From assembly GCF_016482785.1 (NCBI RefSeq), contig NZ_JAEMXM010000001.1, positions 248,001 through 312,000 on the forward strand: DNA of 64,000 nucleotides, in the 5' to 3' direction. The position numbers and the translations under genes were made by a program. Positions 17,558 to 25,622 of this stretch are shown here, piece after piece. The notes below the pieces were generated by a model, which saw nothing but the letters and a program-made list of their open reading frames with translations, searched no databases and was not told the origin of the DNA. The first letter of the stretch is position 1. Every line of letters starts with the position of its first letter. This DNA comes from Paenibacillus alkalitolerans. Lineage in GTDB: Bacteria; Bacillota; Bacilli; Paenibacillales; YIM-B00363.

Positions 17558-18868
17558 ATGAAGTATATACAGGCGGAGTATTCTGGCCCGCTGAACGGAA
17601 AGGTACATATACCCGGAGCGAAAAACAGCTCCCTTGCGCTGCTTGCCGCTGCTTGCCTGGCGGACGATATTGTAACGCTGGAGGGTATCCCGCGCATAGA
17701 CGATGTCCGTATTATTGCGGAGATCAGCCGGGATATCGGGATGGAGCTGAAACAGGAAGGCGGACAAGCCGTCATCGACCCGCGCCGGATTCACAGCGCC
17801 GTGATCGACCCGGGCAAGGCTTCGAGCTACCGGGCGTCTTATTATTTTGCAGGCGCGCTGCTGGCCAAATTCGGCAAAGTCACGATCGGTTTTCCGGGAG
17901 GCGACGATTTCGTTTCCAGGCCGATCGATCAGCATATCAAGGTGTTTCAAGCGCTCGGAGCTCAGGTTCATTTCTTCAAAGATTATTACGTAGTCGAAGC
18001 CGCCGAACTGAAAGGCGCGGATATTTATTTCGATACTATTACCTGCGGCGCGACGATTAACGCGATGCTGGCAGCTGTGCGGGCCAAAGGGCGGACGCAC
18101 CTGTACAACGCGGCTGTGGATCCGGAGGTAGTCGATATGGCAACCTTCCTGAACCGCCTCGGCGCGCGGATTTACGGGGCGGGAACGGAACGTATCCGTA
18201 TTGAAGGCGTTTCTTATTTAAACGGGGGAAGGCACGCGGTGATTCCGGACCGGCTGATTGCCGGGGCTTTTCTGATGGCGGCCGGGCTCCACGGGGGGCA
18301 GGTTACTGTCATGGACGTCATCCCTGAGCATCTTGGCGCCTGCCTCGCGAAGCTGGAGGAGGTAGGGATGCATGTGGAATGCGGCGAGAGCCACATTACG
18401 GCTTACGGTACGGGCTCGCTGAAGGCAACGCGGATCCGCGCAGGCATGTATCCGGGCTTCGCCACCGATTTACAGCAGCCGATGACTGCGCTTTTGCTGC
18501 AGGCCAAGGGGAAGAGCATCGTTACCGACCGCGTCTTTCCGAAGCGATTCGCTCACGTGCCGCAGCTCCGGCGGCTCGGCGCAGAGATCGAGCTGCGGAA
18601 AGAAAGCGCTTTTATCCGCGGCGGACTTCTGCTGCAGGGCGGCTGGGTGCATGCTACGGATGTGCGTGCCGGCACCTGCTTGCTGCTGGCCGGTTTAGCG
18701 GCCGAGGGCAGCACGTGGATTACAGGCGTCGAGCACATTGAGCGCGGCTATGAGGACGTCATCGGAAGCTTTCGATCCATCGGGGCCAAGCTCTCCATGC
18801 GCGAGCTGGATGTGCAGGAGCTGCCCGGCCGGTTTGCGAGAAAAAAGCTTGAAATTATTGAAGGGTGA
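17558..18868 (+). CDS. murA: MurA paralogue with Cys-to-Asp active site
   Basis: 436 residues of the UDP-N-acetylglucosamine 1-carboxyvinyltransferase family, which transfers enolpyruvate from PEP to UDP-GlcNAc in the first committed step of peptidoglycan synthesis. Substrate residues Lys22 and Asn23 (GAKNSSLALLAA), the Arg91 region (SSYRASYYF) and ERGYEDV near the C-terminus are present. In the catalytic loop, however, PGGC..G.RPID reads PGGDDFVSRPID, so the Cys that PEP and fosfomycin attach to is Asp116. Natural Cys-to-Asp MurA enzymes (for example M. tuberculosis) are active and fosfomycin-insensitive. High GC. It is preceded by the FHA regulator and overlaps or abuts the next gene. The housekeeping murA is presumably elsewhere. 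Confidence 0.9.
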   Translation: MKYIQAEYSGPLNGKVHIPGAKNSSLALLAAACLADDIVTLEGIPRIDDVRIIAEISRDIGMELKQEGGQAVIDPRRIHSAVIDPGKASSYRASYYFAGALLAKFGKVTIGFPGGDDFVSRPIDQHIKVFQALGAQVHFFKDYYVVEAAELKGADIYFDTITCGATINAMLAAVRAKGRTHLYNAAVDPEVVDMATFLNRLGARIYGAGTERIRIEGVSYLNGGRHAVIPDRLIAGAFLMAAGLHGGQVTVMDVIPEHLGACLAKLEEVGMHVECGESHITAYGTGSLKATRIRAGMYPGFATDLQQPMTALLLQAKGKSIVTDRVFPKRFAHVPQLRRLGAEIELRKESAFIRGGLLLQGGWVHATDVRAGTCLLLAGLAAEGSTWITGVEHIERGYEDVIGSFRSIGAKLSMRELDVQELPGRFARKKLEIIEG

Positions 18869-18876
18869 GGGAAAAT

Positions 18877-19530
18877 ATGGGGTCAAGAATAATGCACTTG
18901 ATTATTGCTAATAGAATTGCAGAGTGTCTGTCGATAGAGGATAGAACACTATTTTTACTTGGAAGCATTGCTCCAGATGCTGTTTCACCTAAAGAGTTAT
19001 CACATTTCTTTAAAGGTGAATTACAAGATTATTCAAGAAGCATTGATTATAAAGGATTTTTACATAAATATAGTTCGCAGGTAGAAAGTCATTATATATT
19101 GGGATATTTTACACATTTAATCGCTGATGATATATGGCTGAAAGGTTTTAATCTTCCTTGGTTGAGAAACAGAATGGAAGCAAATAAAGAATTATATAAT
19201 TTATACCATAATGATTTCCGATTACTGAATGGGAAATTATTAGAATACTATGGTTTTACAGATGAATTGAGAAAAATGCTCGGTTATCTTCCTACAATCT
19301 TTGATTTGGAAGAGGTTAAGTCCAAAGATGTTGAACAATTTATTCCTTATGTATTAGGCGATATGGAGTACGATAAGGAAGTTATAAATGAAAAGCTTAA
19401 TGTTTTTACGTTTGATCAGATAGTTGGTTATATAGAGACATCAGTTGATATGGTGTTATTGAATATAAAACAGGCGGCCATCCGGTACCGATTGCACTCT
19501 GTTCGCGAATGGTTAATCTCCCATCTTTAG
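18877..19530 (+). CDS. Zinc-dependent phospholipase C-like protein
   Basis: 217 residues from ATG 18877 (GAGGG upstream); a GTG at 18865 overlaps the murA stop but has no site. The N-terminal motif SRIMHLIIANRIAE, then FLLGSIAPDAVSPKELSHFF and YFTHLIADDIW resembles the PF00882 zinc-dependent phospholipase C/S1-P1 helical fold, which uses His and Asp zinc ligands. It is cytoplasmic, as no signal peptide is seen. Such proteins are usually annotated only as hydrolases. Base composition drops sharply to AT-rich compared with murA, so the two may have different origins despite the 8-nt gap. Confidence 0.7.
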   Translation: MGSRIMHLIIANRIAECLSIEDRTLFLLGSIAPDAVSPKELSHFFKGELQDYSRSIDYKGFLHKYSSQVESHYILGYFTHLIADDIWLKGFNLPWLRNRMEANKELYNLYHNDFRLLNGKLLEYYGFTDELRKMLGYLPTIFDLEEVKSKDVEQFIPYVLGDMEYDKEVINEKLNVFTFDQIVGYIETSVDMVLLNIKQAAIRYRLHSVREWLISHL

Positions 19531-19645
19531 AGCAGGAGTGCTTTGACAAGTTATGGAGGAATATAGAAATAAGGACTTCACTAATACCGGTACGCGATTC
19601 GAATTTGAGCTAAAGGGCAATCCCACCTAGGAGGTAGGATATATT

Positions 19646-20733
19646 ATGAATTATAACGAGGTTGTTAAAATCGGTGATGCATATTTACTTCCATTAGTAT
19701 CAGAGTTGTACGGGTTGGAAGGCTATGAAACCAGGCCGGTTAAGGCACATGCCGGAGGGCGGAATGTCGTTTATAACTGTGAGAGAGAGGGCGCTGGTGC
19801 AAAAATAATCAGAATCGCCTTCTTAAATGACAGGAGCCGGGAAGAATTGCTGGGCGAAGTTGAATATATCCAGTATTTATTCGAGCATGGCGGCAGTGTC
19901 TCGGATGTAGTCAGCTCCAGGAAGGGGAATCTGCTGGAAGAGATAACTCATAATAATCACACCTTTTTTGTCTGCCTTTTTGAAAAGGCGAGAGGAAAAA
20001 AGCTTGTGGAAAATAAATATCGGTATCGGGAAGGAGCCCCTATTACCGAATATTATTATAACTGCGGTAAAGTCCTGGGAAAACTGCACCAATTGTCGAA
20101 AGAATATACTCCTGTCCATCGCGGTATAGTTTTTTTGATAAATACAATGCCGAATATATCGATAAACTGATACCCGGCTCCTTATCTCTGCTTAAGGAGA
20201 AGCTGGTAGAGCTCCTTAAAACCTTAGAAGGATTGGACAGGAACCATGAGTCTTTCGGTATGATCCATTTTGATTACAACGATGGGAATTATTCGATTGA
20301 TTTTGATAACGGGCAAATAACTGTATATGATTTCGATAATTCATGTTTCGGCTGGTATATGTATGACCTGGCAGATCTCTGGAGAAGCGGAGTGGGCTGG
20401 ACAAGTCGTGAACAAGACGCCGGTAAACGCAAAAAGTTTATGGATGATTATTTTAAAACAGCCCTCGAGGGATACAGATCCGAGACCAAGATCGAAGATT
20501 CGATGTTGGATAAATTGCCTTTATTTATTAAAGTAACCCTTATGGAAAATATTGTAGATGAATTCGAGTGTATGTGGAACAATGGTGAAGAGCCGAAGTG
20601 TGATGAGTGGCTGTCATATTGCATAAAATGCCTGGAAGACGATATCCCGTATATGGGATTTTTCCATGAAATTTACTCTGTGAAGAACCCTTTGAGTATG
20701 AGAAACGAAATATTTAGTCTTTTTGTAATGTGA
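19646..20733 (+). pseudogene. APH-family phosphotransferase, frameshifted
   Basis: Two frames make one aminoglycoside-phosphotransferase-fold kinase of about 362 residues. The first (19646-20170) carries the N-lobe: AHAGGRNVVYNCER and IIRIAFLNDRSREELLGEVE with the Lys/Glu pair. The second carries the catalytic loop MIHFDYNDGN (HxDxxxxN) and VYDFDNSCFGWYMYDLADLW, the DFG equivalent. The break is at a seven-T run (20130-20136); one more T restores the reading frame through IVFFDKYNAEYIDKLIPG. This may be a real mutation or a sequencing error in the homopolymer. GGAGGTAGG precedes the ATG. Likely substrate: a small alcohol or antibiotic; not predictable. Confidence 0.85.
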
Positions 20734-20792
20734 AACCTTAATAAGAAGACCGTCAATCGATTGAACTAGCCGGGTACAAGATTTCAGCAACT

Positions 20793-20870
20793 ACACACGG
20801 GACTGCCGCGGGATCTTCAGTTGCTTCGTTGCGCTAACTGGCGCGATAGTTCAACGAATAGAATGCAATT
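20793..20870. repeat. Interspersed repeat family B, copy 1
   Basis: GGACTGCCGCGGGATCTTCAG then GCGCTAACTGGCGCGATAGTTCAAC. Similar units with a GC-rich imperfect hairpin and a GC-TAAC-GGGCA-GATAGTT tail occur at 23762, 27985, 47503 and 54540, with partial tails at 28494 and 55250. All are intergenic. A comparable repeat is common in Paenibacillus genomes. Confidence 0.5.
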
Positions 20871-20888
20871 GGTACATTTATCACTCAC

Positions 20889-20923
20889 AAAAAGAACTCT
20901 CCACTCGCGGAGGGTTCTTTTAA
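20889..20923 (+). terminator. Hairpin terminator
   Basis: AAAGAACTCTCC, loop ACTCGC, GGAGGGTTCTTTT. It stands alone behind repeat B and about 150 nt after the kinase pseudogene. The rest of 20924-21237 holds no recognisable gene. Confidence 0.75.
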
Positions 20924-21237
20924 CCATATACTTTACCATTGGTACTACGCTGGTATTACCCCTAATACGAACGGGCAGGATTGTAGAATTTTTTAACGAA
21001 TAAATACATTCAAGGAAAGCTGAAGCCTCAAATACTCGGAATTGATCTGAGAACCAGCAATGGCGATCATCGACAAAGAATTTGAAGTAACTCTCGTTCT
21101 AGGGGCAGGAAGGCGCAGTCAAGGAATTTCGTGAACGGAGAACGGCACGCAAGCGAGACGGGGTGCACTGAAAACGCTTGTGATAATTTAGTAATTCACA
21201 ACGAAAAATAGCTAATTAATAAAGGAGAATGTAGAAT

Positions 21238-21687
21238 ATGCTGAGCAAAAAAACGAATAATGCGGATGTTATCGGTTACTGTTGCATGAGATTTCCAGTC
21301 TCGGATTTGAAAAGTTCGGTAGATTTTTATTGCAATGTGTTGGGCTATGAATTGAATTCGGCAGATTTTCAGTTTGGAGAGGCACATGTTGCATTGAAAA
21401 ATGGAAACGGTCCGGGCATTTTCTTGATGGAAACCAAACCGGAAGATGTCACACAATTGAAGTTTGTATTTCCTCGTTCATTCTTTATCACAAGCAGCAC
21501 GGGGCACGTGACGATGGTTGAGATGTTAACGAATGATTTGCTTGCTTTGCATGAACGGATTAAACAAGCTGGAGCCCATATTGATAAAGAACCTGTATTT
21601 ACTAATGATTTCGGTTATTTCACCTTTTTTGATCCGGACGGGCACTATATTCGGGCGGTCGAAGAAAAGGCTTTTATTTCGACTTGA
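21238..21687 (+). CDS. VOC-family (glyoxalase/dioxygenase fold) protein
   Basis: 149 residues with one full vicinal-oxygen-chelate domain: CMRFPVSDLKSSVDFYCNVL, then GHVTMVEMLTNDLLALHERI and YFTFFDPDGHYIRAVEE, the usual metal-site strand ending in DPDGH. Members include glyoxalases, antibiotic-binding and ring-cleaving proteins, and the sequence does not point to one. AAAGGAGAA lies 8-9 nt before the ATG. Confidence 0.85.
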   Translation: MLSKKTNNADVIGYCCMRFPVSDLKSSVDFYCNVLGYELNSADFQFGEAHVALKNGNGPGIFLMETKPEDVTQLKFVFPRSFFITSSTGHVTMVEMLTNDLLALHERIKQAGAHIDKEPVFTNDFGYFTFFDPDGHYIRAVEEKAFIST

Positions 21688-21932
21688 AACAAAGAATGAT
21701 TTCAACACTCAAACGGGATCTGACTGAGCATGAGAATCAATTGCTATGGGGGCTATGTGAAAAAGCTAGTGTTGAACAGCAAAAGTTTCTCAGCTCCATC
21801 ATCTCGGAAATTTATACAGGGATAAGGGAAAATTTCGTTGGGCCGAGAGATGGGGTCAAAAACTCCAATGAGAGGCGCACTGTTGGCAGCGATGAGGTCA
21901 AGATCTCGATATCCCCAAGGCTCCATAAATAG
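21684..21932 (+). CDS. Small hypothetical protein, possibly a fragment
   Basis: A TTG that overlaps the VOC stop (TTGA) opens 82 codons. The first 50 residues look helical and protein-like (LTEHENQLLWGLCEKASVEQ, FLSSIISEIY). The rest, after GPRDGVKN, does not. No ribosome site is seen apart from possible translational coupling. It may be the start of a lost gene. Confidence 0.35.
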   Translation: MKQRMISTLKRDLTEHENQLLWGLCEKASVEQQKFLSSIISEIYTGIRENFVGPRDGVKNSNERRTVGSDEVKISISPRLHK

Positions 21933-21972
21933 CACAAAGACGCGAGTGGGAAACCGGTCGCGTCTTTGTGCT
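21931..21972. terminator. Long perfect hairpin between converging genes
   Basis: AGCACAAAGACGCGA, 12-nt loop, TCGCGTCTTTGTGCT: a 15-bp perfect stem without a T run on either strand. It lies between the VOC gene (+) and the dehalogenase gene (-), so a terminator or RNA 3'-end protector for converging transcripts is likely. Confidence 0.55.
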
Positions 21973-22001
21973 CAGCAGAGGGAGAACCCCCGGGGATCGT
22001 C

Positions 22002-22880
22002 CTATTTCAGATCTTTCAACCAAGCCGCAAGGGCGACACCGACATCATCCGGAGCATCTTCCTGGGGATAGTGGAGCCCCTTCACTGCGACCTCTCTTTG
22101 TGCAGGCCAGGTGCGGCAATAATCAATGGCCGATTGCGTCATCTTGCCTGGCTCGGCTCGAATGAATAGCTTGGGAACGGGACTTTGTGTTAACCAATCT
22201 CCATAAGCAGTAACGATTTCAATCACATCCTCCGGCTCTCCATCAATTGGAAGCTGACGCGCCCAGGATAATGTTGGTCGACGTGCCTCGCCCGGCTCTG
22301 CAAAGGGTCGGCGATATTGTGCCATCTCTTCTTCTGTTAACTTGCGAAGTATGGTCAACGGAAGATTGACTTCAATGAAGGAATTTTGTTCCAACACCAT
22401 TTGTTCACCTTCCGGGGACCGCAGCTTCTGAAAGATCTTGCGTGCGGTCTCCGTTGTCTCGTTCCAACTTACTGATTTGATAATCGCCTCCATATAGACA
22501 ATGCCTTTCACCGCGTTGGGATGGCGGCGCGCCCAATCGAAGCCGAGAGCCGAGCCCCAATCGTGCACCACAAAAACAATGTTTTGTCGTACGCCAAGTT
22601 GATCCAGAAGCTCATCCAGATAACGTCTATGCTCGACAAAGGTGTAAGAGCCGGGACCGCTGTCCGGGAGTTTCGCGGAGTCCCCCATGCCGATAAGATC
22701 GGGAGCAATGCAGCGTCCATGCTCTTGAGCATAAGGAATAATGTTTCGCCATAGATAGGAGGAGGAAGGATTGCCATGCAGGAAGACGATAGGATCGCCG
22801 CTTCCAACCTCCACATACGCCATCTCCAACCCGAAAACCTGCCGACGCTTTTTTTCATAAGGAAATACTTCTAACTTCAT
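22002..22880 (-). CDS. Haloalkane dehalogenase-like alpha/beta hydrolase
   Basis: 292 residues from the ATG at 22880 (AAAGGAG upstream on the minus strand); a frame extension to 22946 has no site. The catalytic set of subfamily-II haloalkane dehalogenases (DhaA) is present at matching positions: HGNPSSSYLWRN (Asn37), VVHDWGSALGFDWARRHP (nucleophile Asp107 and Trp108), YMEAI (Glu131) and KGLHYPQEDAP (His near 270). It would hydrolyse halogen-carbon bonds, releasing halide and an alcohol; the true substrate is unknown. A tetR gene lies directly upstream in the same direction, and both genes have the same operator-like motif. Confidence 0.87.
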   Translation of the reverse strand: MKLEVFPYEKKRRQVFGLEMAYVEVGSGDPIVFLHGNPSSSYLWRNIIPYAQEHGRCIAPDLIGMGDSAKLPDSGPGSYTFVEHRRYLDELLDQLGVRQNIVFVVHDWGSALGFDWARRHPNAVKGIVYMEAIIKSVSWNETTETARKIFQKLRSPEGEQMVLEQNSFIEVNLPLTILRKLTEEEMAQYRRPFAEPGEARRPTLSWARQLPIDGEPEDVIEIVTAYGDWLTQSPVPKLFIRAEPGKMTQSAIDYCRTWPAQREVAVKGLHYPQEDAPDDVGVALAAWLKDLK

Positions 22881-22996
22881 GTTTCCAACTCCTTTTACAT
22901 TTGTTTGTTGTATAACAACGCTTGAATTCCTTGAACGGAATTGCAAGCGGTAAAACAGCTAGATACCGATGTAACGGATTTCAGCACCGAATATAA

Positions 22997-23015
22997 TGCA
23001 AGCACTTACTTACAT
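22997..23015. promoter_or_regulatory. TetR operator-like motif before dehalogenase
   Basis: TGCAAGCACTTACTTACAT, nearly identical to TGCAAGTACTTACTTACAA at 23636-23654 in front of the tetR gene. The shared core is CAAG.ACTTACTTAC, with an AAGTA/TACTT symmetry. It is the best candidate for the binding site of the adjacent TetR. Confidence 0.75.
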
Positions 23016-23032
23016 TACGGGTTATAAAAGAG

Positions 23033-23620
23033 CTAGGGGGTCAAAGCCCTAGCGAATAACCGAACGCTTTCTTCGATAAAATCATCTAAAGGTTGGTCGG
23101 GAGAAGCACCTTTTGCGTTAAGGCCACTGTAAAATGCACCATAATTCATCCACATAAAAGACATTGCTGTCATCTCGGGATTCGCCGTCATCACCTTATT
23201 TTTCTCCATCATGGCAGTCAAGTAATTTGTCAGAAGGTTTCTTAAATGCCGGGGATGGCGCCCTGCTTCTTGGTAAATTTCTTGAGGAAGACTGCTGCTG
23301 CCTTTTTGAGCGATATATAGTAATTTTCTGTTTCGATTCATGATCTTGTGGTACGTTCGACTGATTAAGAGAAGATCCGTATGCAACTCCCATTTAAGCG
23401 ATTCTTGAAATAACTTTGTCATCTCTTCAGCATAGTGATAACGATGAAATGCTGTCTCAAGCAACTTCTGTTTCGTGCCGAAATGTCGAAAAAGCGTGAC
23501 TTCGTTCACTCCGGCTGCAGCAGCAATTTCTTTGGTTGTCGTGCCATCATAACCTTTTTCTGACATCAGATCGATTGCCGCCATCAATATTTTGTCGCTT
23601 GTGCTTTGATTGTCGTTCAT
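23033..23620 (-). CDS. TetR-family repressor of dehalogenase
   Basis: 195 residues. The N-terminal helix-turn-helix reads [20 protein letters not shown]. The C-terminal helical domain ([32 protein letters not shown]) is variable, as in all TetR proteins. AGAGGAG precedes the ATG on the minus strand. The gene is 150 nt upstream of the dehalogenase and codirectional with it. One operator-like motif lies before each gene, so it probably controls both. Confidence 0.9.
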   Translation of the reverse strand: MNDNQSTSDKILMAAIDLMSEKGYDGTTTKEIAAAAGVNEVTLFRHFGTKQKLLETAFHRYHYAEEMTKLFQESLKWELHTDLLLISRTYHKIMNRNRKLLYIAQKGSSSLPQEIYQEAGRHPRHLRNLLTNYLTAMMEKNKVMTANPEMTAMSFMWMNYGAFYSGLNAKGASPDQPLDDFIEESVRLFARALTP

Positions 23621-23635
23621 GCGCCACTCCTCTAA

Positions 23636-23654
23636 TGCAAGTACTTACTTACAA
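23636..23654. promoter_or_regulatory. TetR operator-like motif before tetR
   Basis: TGCAAGTACTTACTTACAA, the second copy of the motif at 22997, 16 nt upstream of the tetR start; placed for autoregulation. Confidence 0.75.
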
Positions 23655-23761
23655 CGTCATTTTATACTGCCTTCGACTTCATGTCAACAAACAAAAATCA
23701 TTTTTTCGCTTCCGGGGATCTTAAGATGGGTTGCCCCGCTTCATCAAGAGCTCAGTAAACA

Positions 23762-23826
23762 TAAACACGAGACTGCCGCGAGATCGATCGGCAGCTTCGT
23801 CGTTACGCAAACGGGCAGAAGAATAT
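23762..23826. repeat. Interspersed repeat family B, copy 2
   Basis: GAGACTGCCGCGAGATCGAT then CGGCAGCTTCGTCGTTACGC and AAACGGGCAGAAG. CTGCCG/CGGCAG form a stem. Same layout as the copy at 20793. Confidence 0.5.
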
Positions 23827-23854
23827 CCTTTTAAAAACCTTAAGGGGGATTACT

Positions 23855-24229
23855 TTGAACCGACCATTGTTAAGAGCGGAGGCAATTATCATCCGAAAAG
23901 ACGGACTATCTGTATTAGTTCAATGTGATAACGAAGAAACATTTTACCGCTTTCCTGGTGGAGGCGTTGAATTCGGAGAAACCGCTGCAGAAGACATCAA
24001 AAGAGAGTTGATTGAAGAATTTGATTTGCAATCGGAAATCGGCGCACTTGCATGTCTCAATGAAAGCATTATTGAGTATGACGGCAAAAAGCGGCATGAT
24101 TGCACTATCTTACATTGGGGGTCAATTGATGACATTCAGGTCCCGGATTCAATAAATCATAACGAACGCGATGGAATAAAATTAACTTGGCGAACTTGGG
24201 ATCAGAAGGGATATTGGATTTCTAATTGA
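23855..24229 (+). CDS. NUDIX hydrolase
   Basis: 124 residues starting at TTG 23855 behind AAGGGGG. The NUDIX box is at residues 37-58: GGVEFGETAAEDIKRELIEE followed by FDL, with all metal-binding Glu present and Asp in place of the usual Gly after EE. Such enzymes hydrolyse nucleoside diphosphates linked to another group. The protein is short for the family; its last 20 residues (LTWRTWDQKGYWISN) look unlike a normal C-terminus and a GNAT remnant follows at once, so the 3' end may be rearranged. Confidence 0.75.
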   Translation: MNRPLLRAEAIIIRKDGLSVLVQCDNEETFYRFPGGGVEFGETAAEDIKRELIEEFDLQSEIGALACLNESIIEYDGKKRHDCTILHWGSIDDIQVPDSINHNERDGIKLTWRTWDQKGYWISN

Positions 24230-24261
24230 AAGAGTGGAACCTGTATCTCATTTAGTTATAA

Positions 24262-24441
24262 GAAAATCTATTAAGAATAAATGAAAGATCCAATCGCGCA
24301 ATTCAAAGAATAGGAGCGAAGTTTGAAGGAACCTTGCGACAAGAATTGATTAATCATGATGGGTATATTCGAGATTCTAATATATATAGTATTTTGGACA
24401 AGGAGTGGGAGACTGTAAAGAGGAACTTGTTGAGTTTTTAA
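24262..24441 (+). pseudogene. 3' fragment of RimJ/RimL-type acetyltransferase
   Basis: INERSNRAIQRIGAKFEGTL, then GYIRDSNIYSILDKEWETVK. This is the acetyl-CoA-binding C-terminal region of GNAT acetyltransferases (N.RS..AI.+.GA..EG.LR). The first two thirds of the gene are missing. Confidence 0.75.
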
Positions 24442-24442
24442 A

Positions 24443-24667
24443 GTCGATGATAATACTCTTAGAACTTACCCCGGTAACCAAAATGCATATATTCGCTATG
24501 GCGCGCATGACATGTTCATGACGAGATGGGGTATCCAAGATTCATCACCTACGCATAGTCATCCTAGGCTTTTGTACTCTGAGTATGCCGAAAGTACACA
24601 CACGGCTGTTGAACAAACGGATACGTTCAATTCTAACGATATCTCCAAATTATTGACAAAAAAGTAG
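24443..24667 (+). pseudogene. C-terminal fragment of unknown protein ending in a repeat array
   Basis: A 74-codon frame without a start: VDDNTLRTYPGNQNAYIRYG, HDMFMTRWGIQDSSPTHSHP, then SNDISKLLTKK and a stop. The last codons lie inside the first motif of the repeat array at 24655, as is usual for the last gene of a transposon running into its end. The family is not recognised. Confidence 0.4.
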
Positions 24668-24756
24668 CGCCAATCGAGCAATTGAATGATGCTACTTTTT
24701 TGTCAAAAGAATGATTGTTGCTATATTTTTGTCACTTACGGTGCTACTTTTACGTC
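24655..24756. repeat. Array of four GCTACTTTTTTGTC motifs (transposon-end-like)
   Basis: GACAAAAAAGTAGC at 24655-24668 (inverted), GCTACTTTTTTGTC at 24691, GCTATATTTTTGTC at 24720 and GCTACTTTTACGTC at 24743. The three direct copies are 23-29 nt apart. The layout is like the CGACAAGAACTTGGGCC arrays that begin 23 nt further on, but the motif differs. Confidence 0.7.
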
Positions 24757-24778
24757 ATTGGACAAACACCGACCGACC

Positions 24779-24915
24779 TGTCGGACGACAAGAAAATGGG
24801 CCGATTCAAACCCGCTTAATTCGCGGTCTTTTTTATTTATAGGCCCAAGTTCTTGTCGCGAATGAACGACAAGAACTTGGGCCTTTTGTCGATGAACGAC
24901 AAGAATTTTTGCCTT
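24779..24915. repeat. Repeat family A, copy 1
   Basis: Begins TGTCGGACGACAAGAA, then GGGCCGATTCAAACCCGC, a hairpin (CCCGC/GCGG) with CTTTTTTATTTATA, the inverted motif GGCCCAAGTTCTTGTCG (24842), and direct motifs CGACAAGAACTTGGGCC (24867) and CGACAAGAATTTTTGCC (24897), 30 nt apart. The same order recurs at 28678, 42859, 47660 and 56305. Confidence 0.85.
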
Positions 24916-24961
24916 TTATCGATAGTAACAATTGTGAAATTACAGCAGTAAGGCTAATTTT

Positions 24962-25080
24962 GCATGAATATGGGCCGCGACTTTTTTATTTATAGGTACA
25001 CTATTCATGCGACCGCGACAAGAACCTAGGTCTTTTGTTGATTGATGCAAGAACGTTGTCCGTTTGTATGCCTAGTGGCA
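24962..25080. repeat. Degenerate repeat related to family A
   Basis: GCATGAATATGGGCCGCGAC, CTTTTTTATTTATAGG, TACACTATTCATGC and CGACAAGAACCTAGG. It has the same CTTTTTTATTTATAGG connector as family A, but the hairpin arms (GCATGAATA/TATTCATGC) differ. No gene is seen up to 25175. Confidence 0.6.
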
Positions 25081-25190
25081 AAAAAACGTATTACAAGGGC
25101 AGGAAATTGTTGGTTGGAAAAAGAATTAACAGATACCCAATAATTTTATTCCAATTGAATTTCTAATAAAGTCAAAAAGGAGGAAGCAAT

Positions 25191-25295
25191 ATACAGCAAG
25201 ATATCAACCTAGTCCAGTCAGCCGGCAATGGTGATTTTGAAGCATTTGCTGCACTAGTCAGAACCTATACGAACGCATCTTGTGCAGGGATATAG
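25191..25295 (+). pseudogene. N-terminal stump of an ECF sigma factor with ATA start
   Basis: AAAGGAGG (25176-25183) is followed at good spacing by ATA instead of ATG, then QQDINLVQSAGNGDFEAFAA and LVRTYTNAS, the usual start of region 2 of sigma-70 family ECF factors. A stop follows at 25293. To 25594 further frames (QNRNMRRFLAKGYYDAVEIV) look like the end of another lost protein. Start loss and truncation make it non-functional. Confidence 0.6.
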
Positions 25296-25622
25296 GATTC
25301 TTGGAATTGATTTGAATCGGAATGAGGCAGAGACGATCTTCCGGCAAAACTACGCTGACCTCGGACAACTTGTTCGGCATGGAAACAGTCTGTATTTCAT
25401 GCTGCACAGCAATCAGAACGACCGGTACCGGCTCAACAGGAAGGTTCGGACTCGAACCTGAATATGTATACGGAGGTCGTGAAGATTCATCCGCAAAATC
25501 GCAATATGCGCCGTTTTTTGGCAAAAGGGTATTACGATGCTGTGGAGATTGTCGGCGATTCCGGCGGTGAGCCTGTCTTTGTGTTCCGAAATTAAAACTA
25601 TGCTTTTGGGAGGCCATTTATC

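Noticed and set aside
20130..20136. Programmed frameshift in the kinase gene
   Set aside because: No downstream pseudoknot or upstream Shine-Dalgarno-like stimulator is seen, and this family is not known for recoding; mutation or sequencing error is simpler.
24842..24915. CRISPR-like array of 17-bp motifs at 30-nt spacing
   Set aside because: Copies occur in both orientations, spacers are only about 13 nt and nearly identical between loci, and no cas genes are present; transposon-end binding sites fit better.
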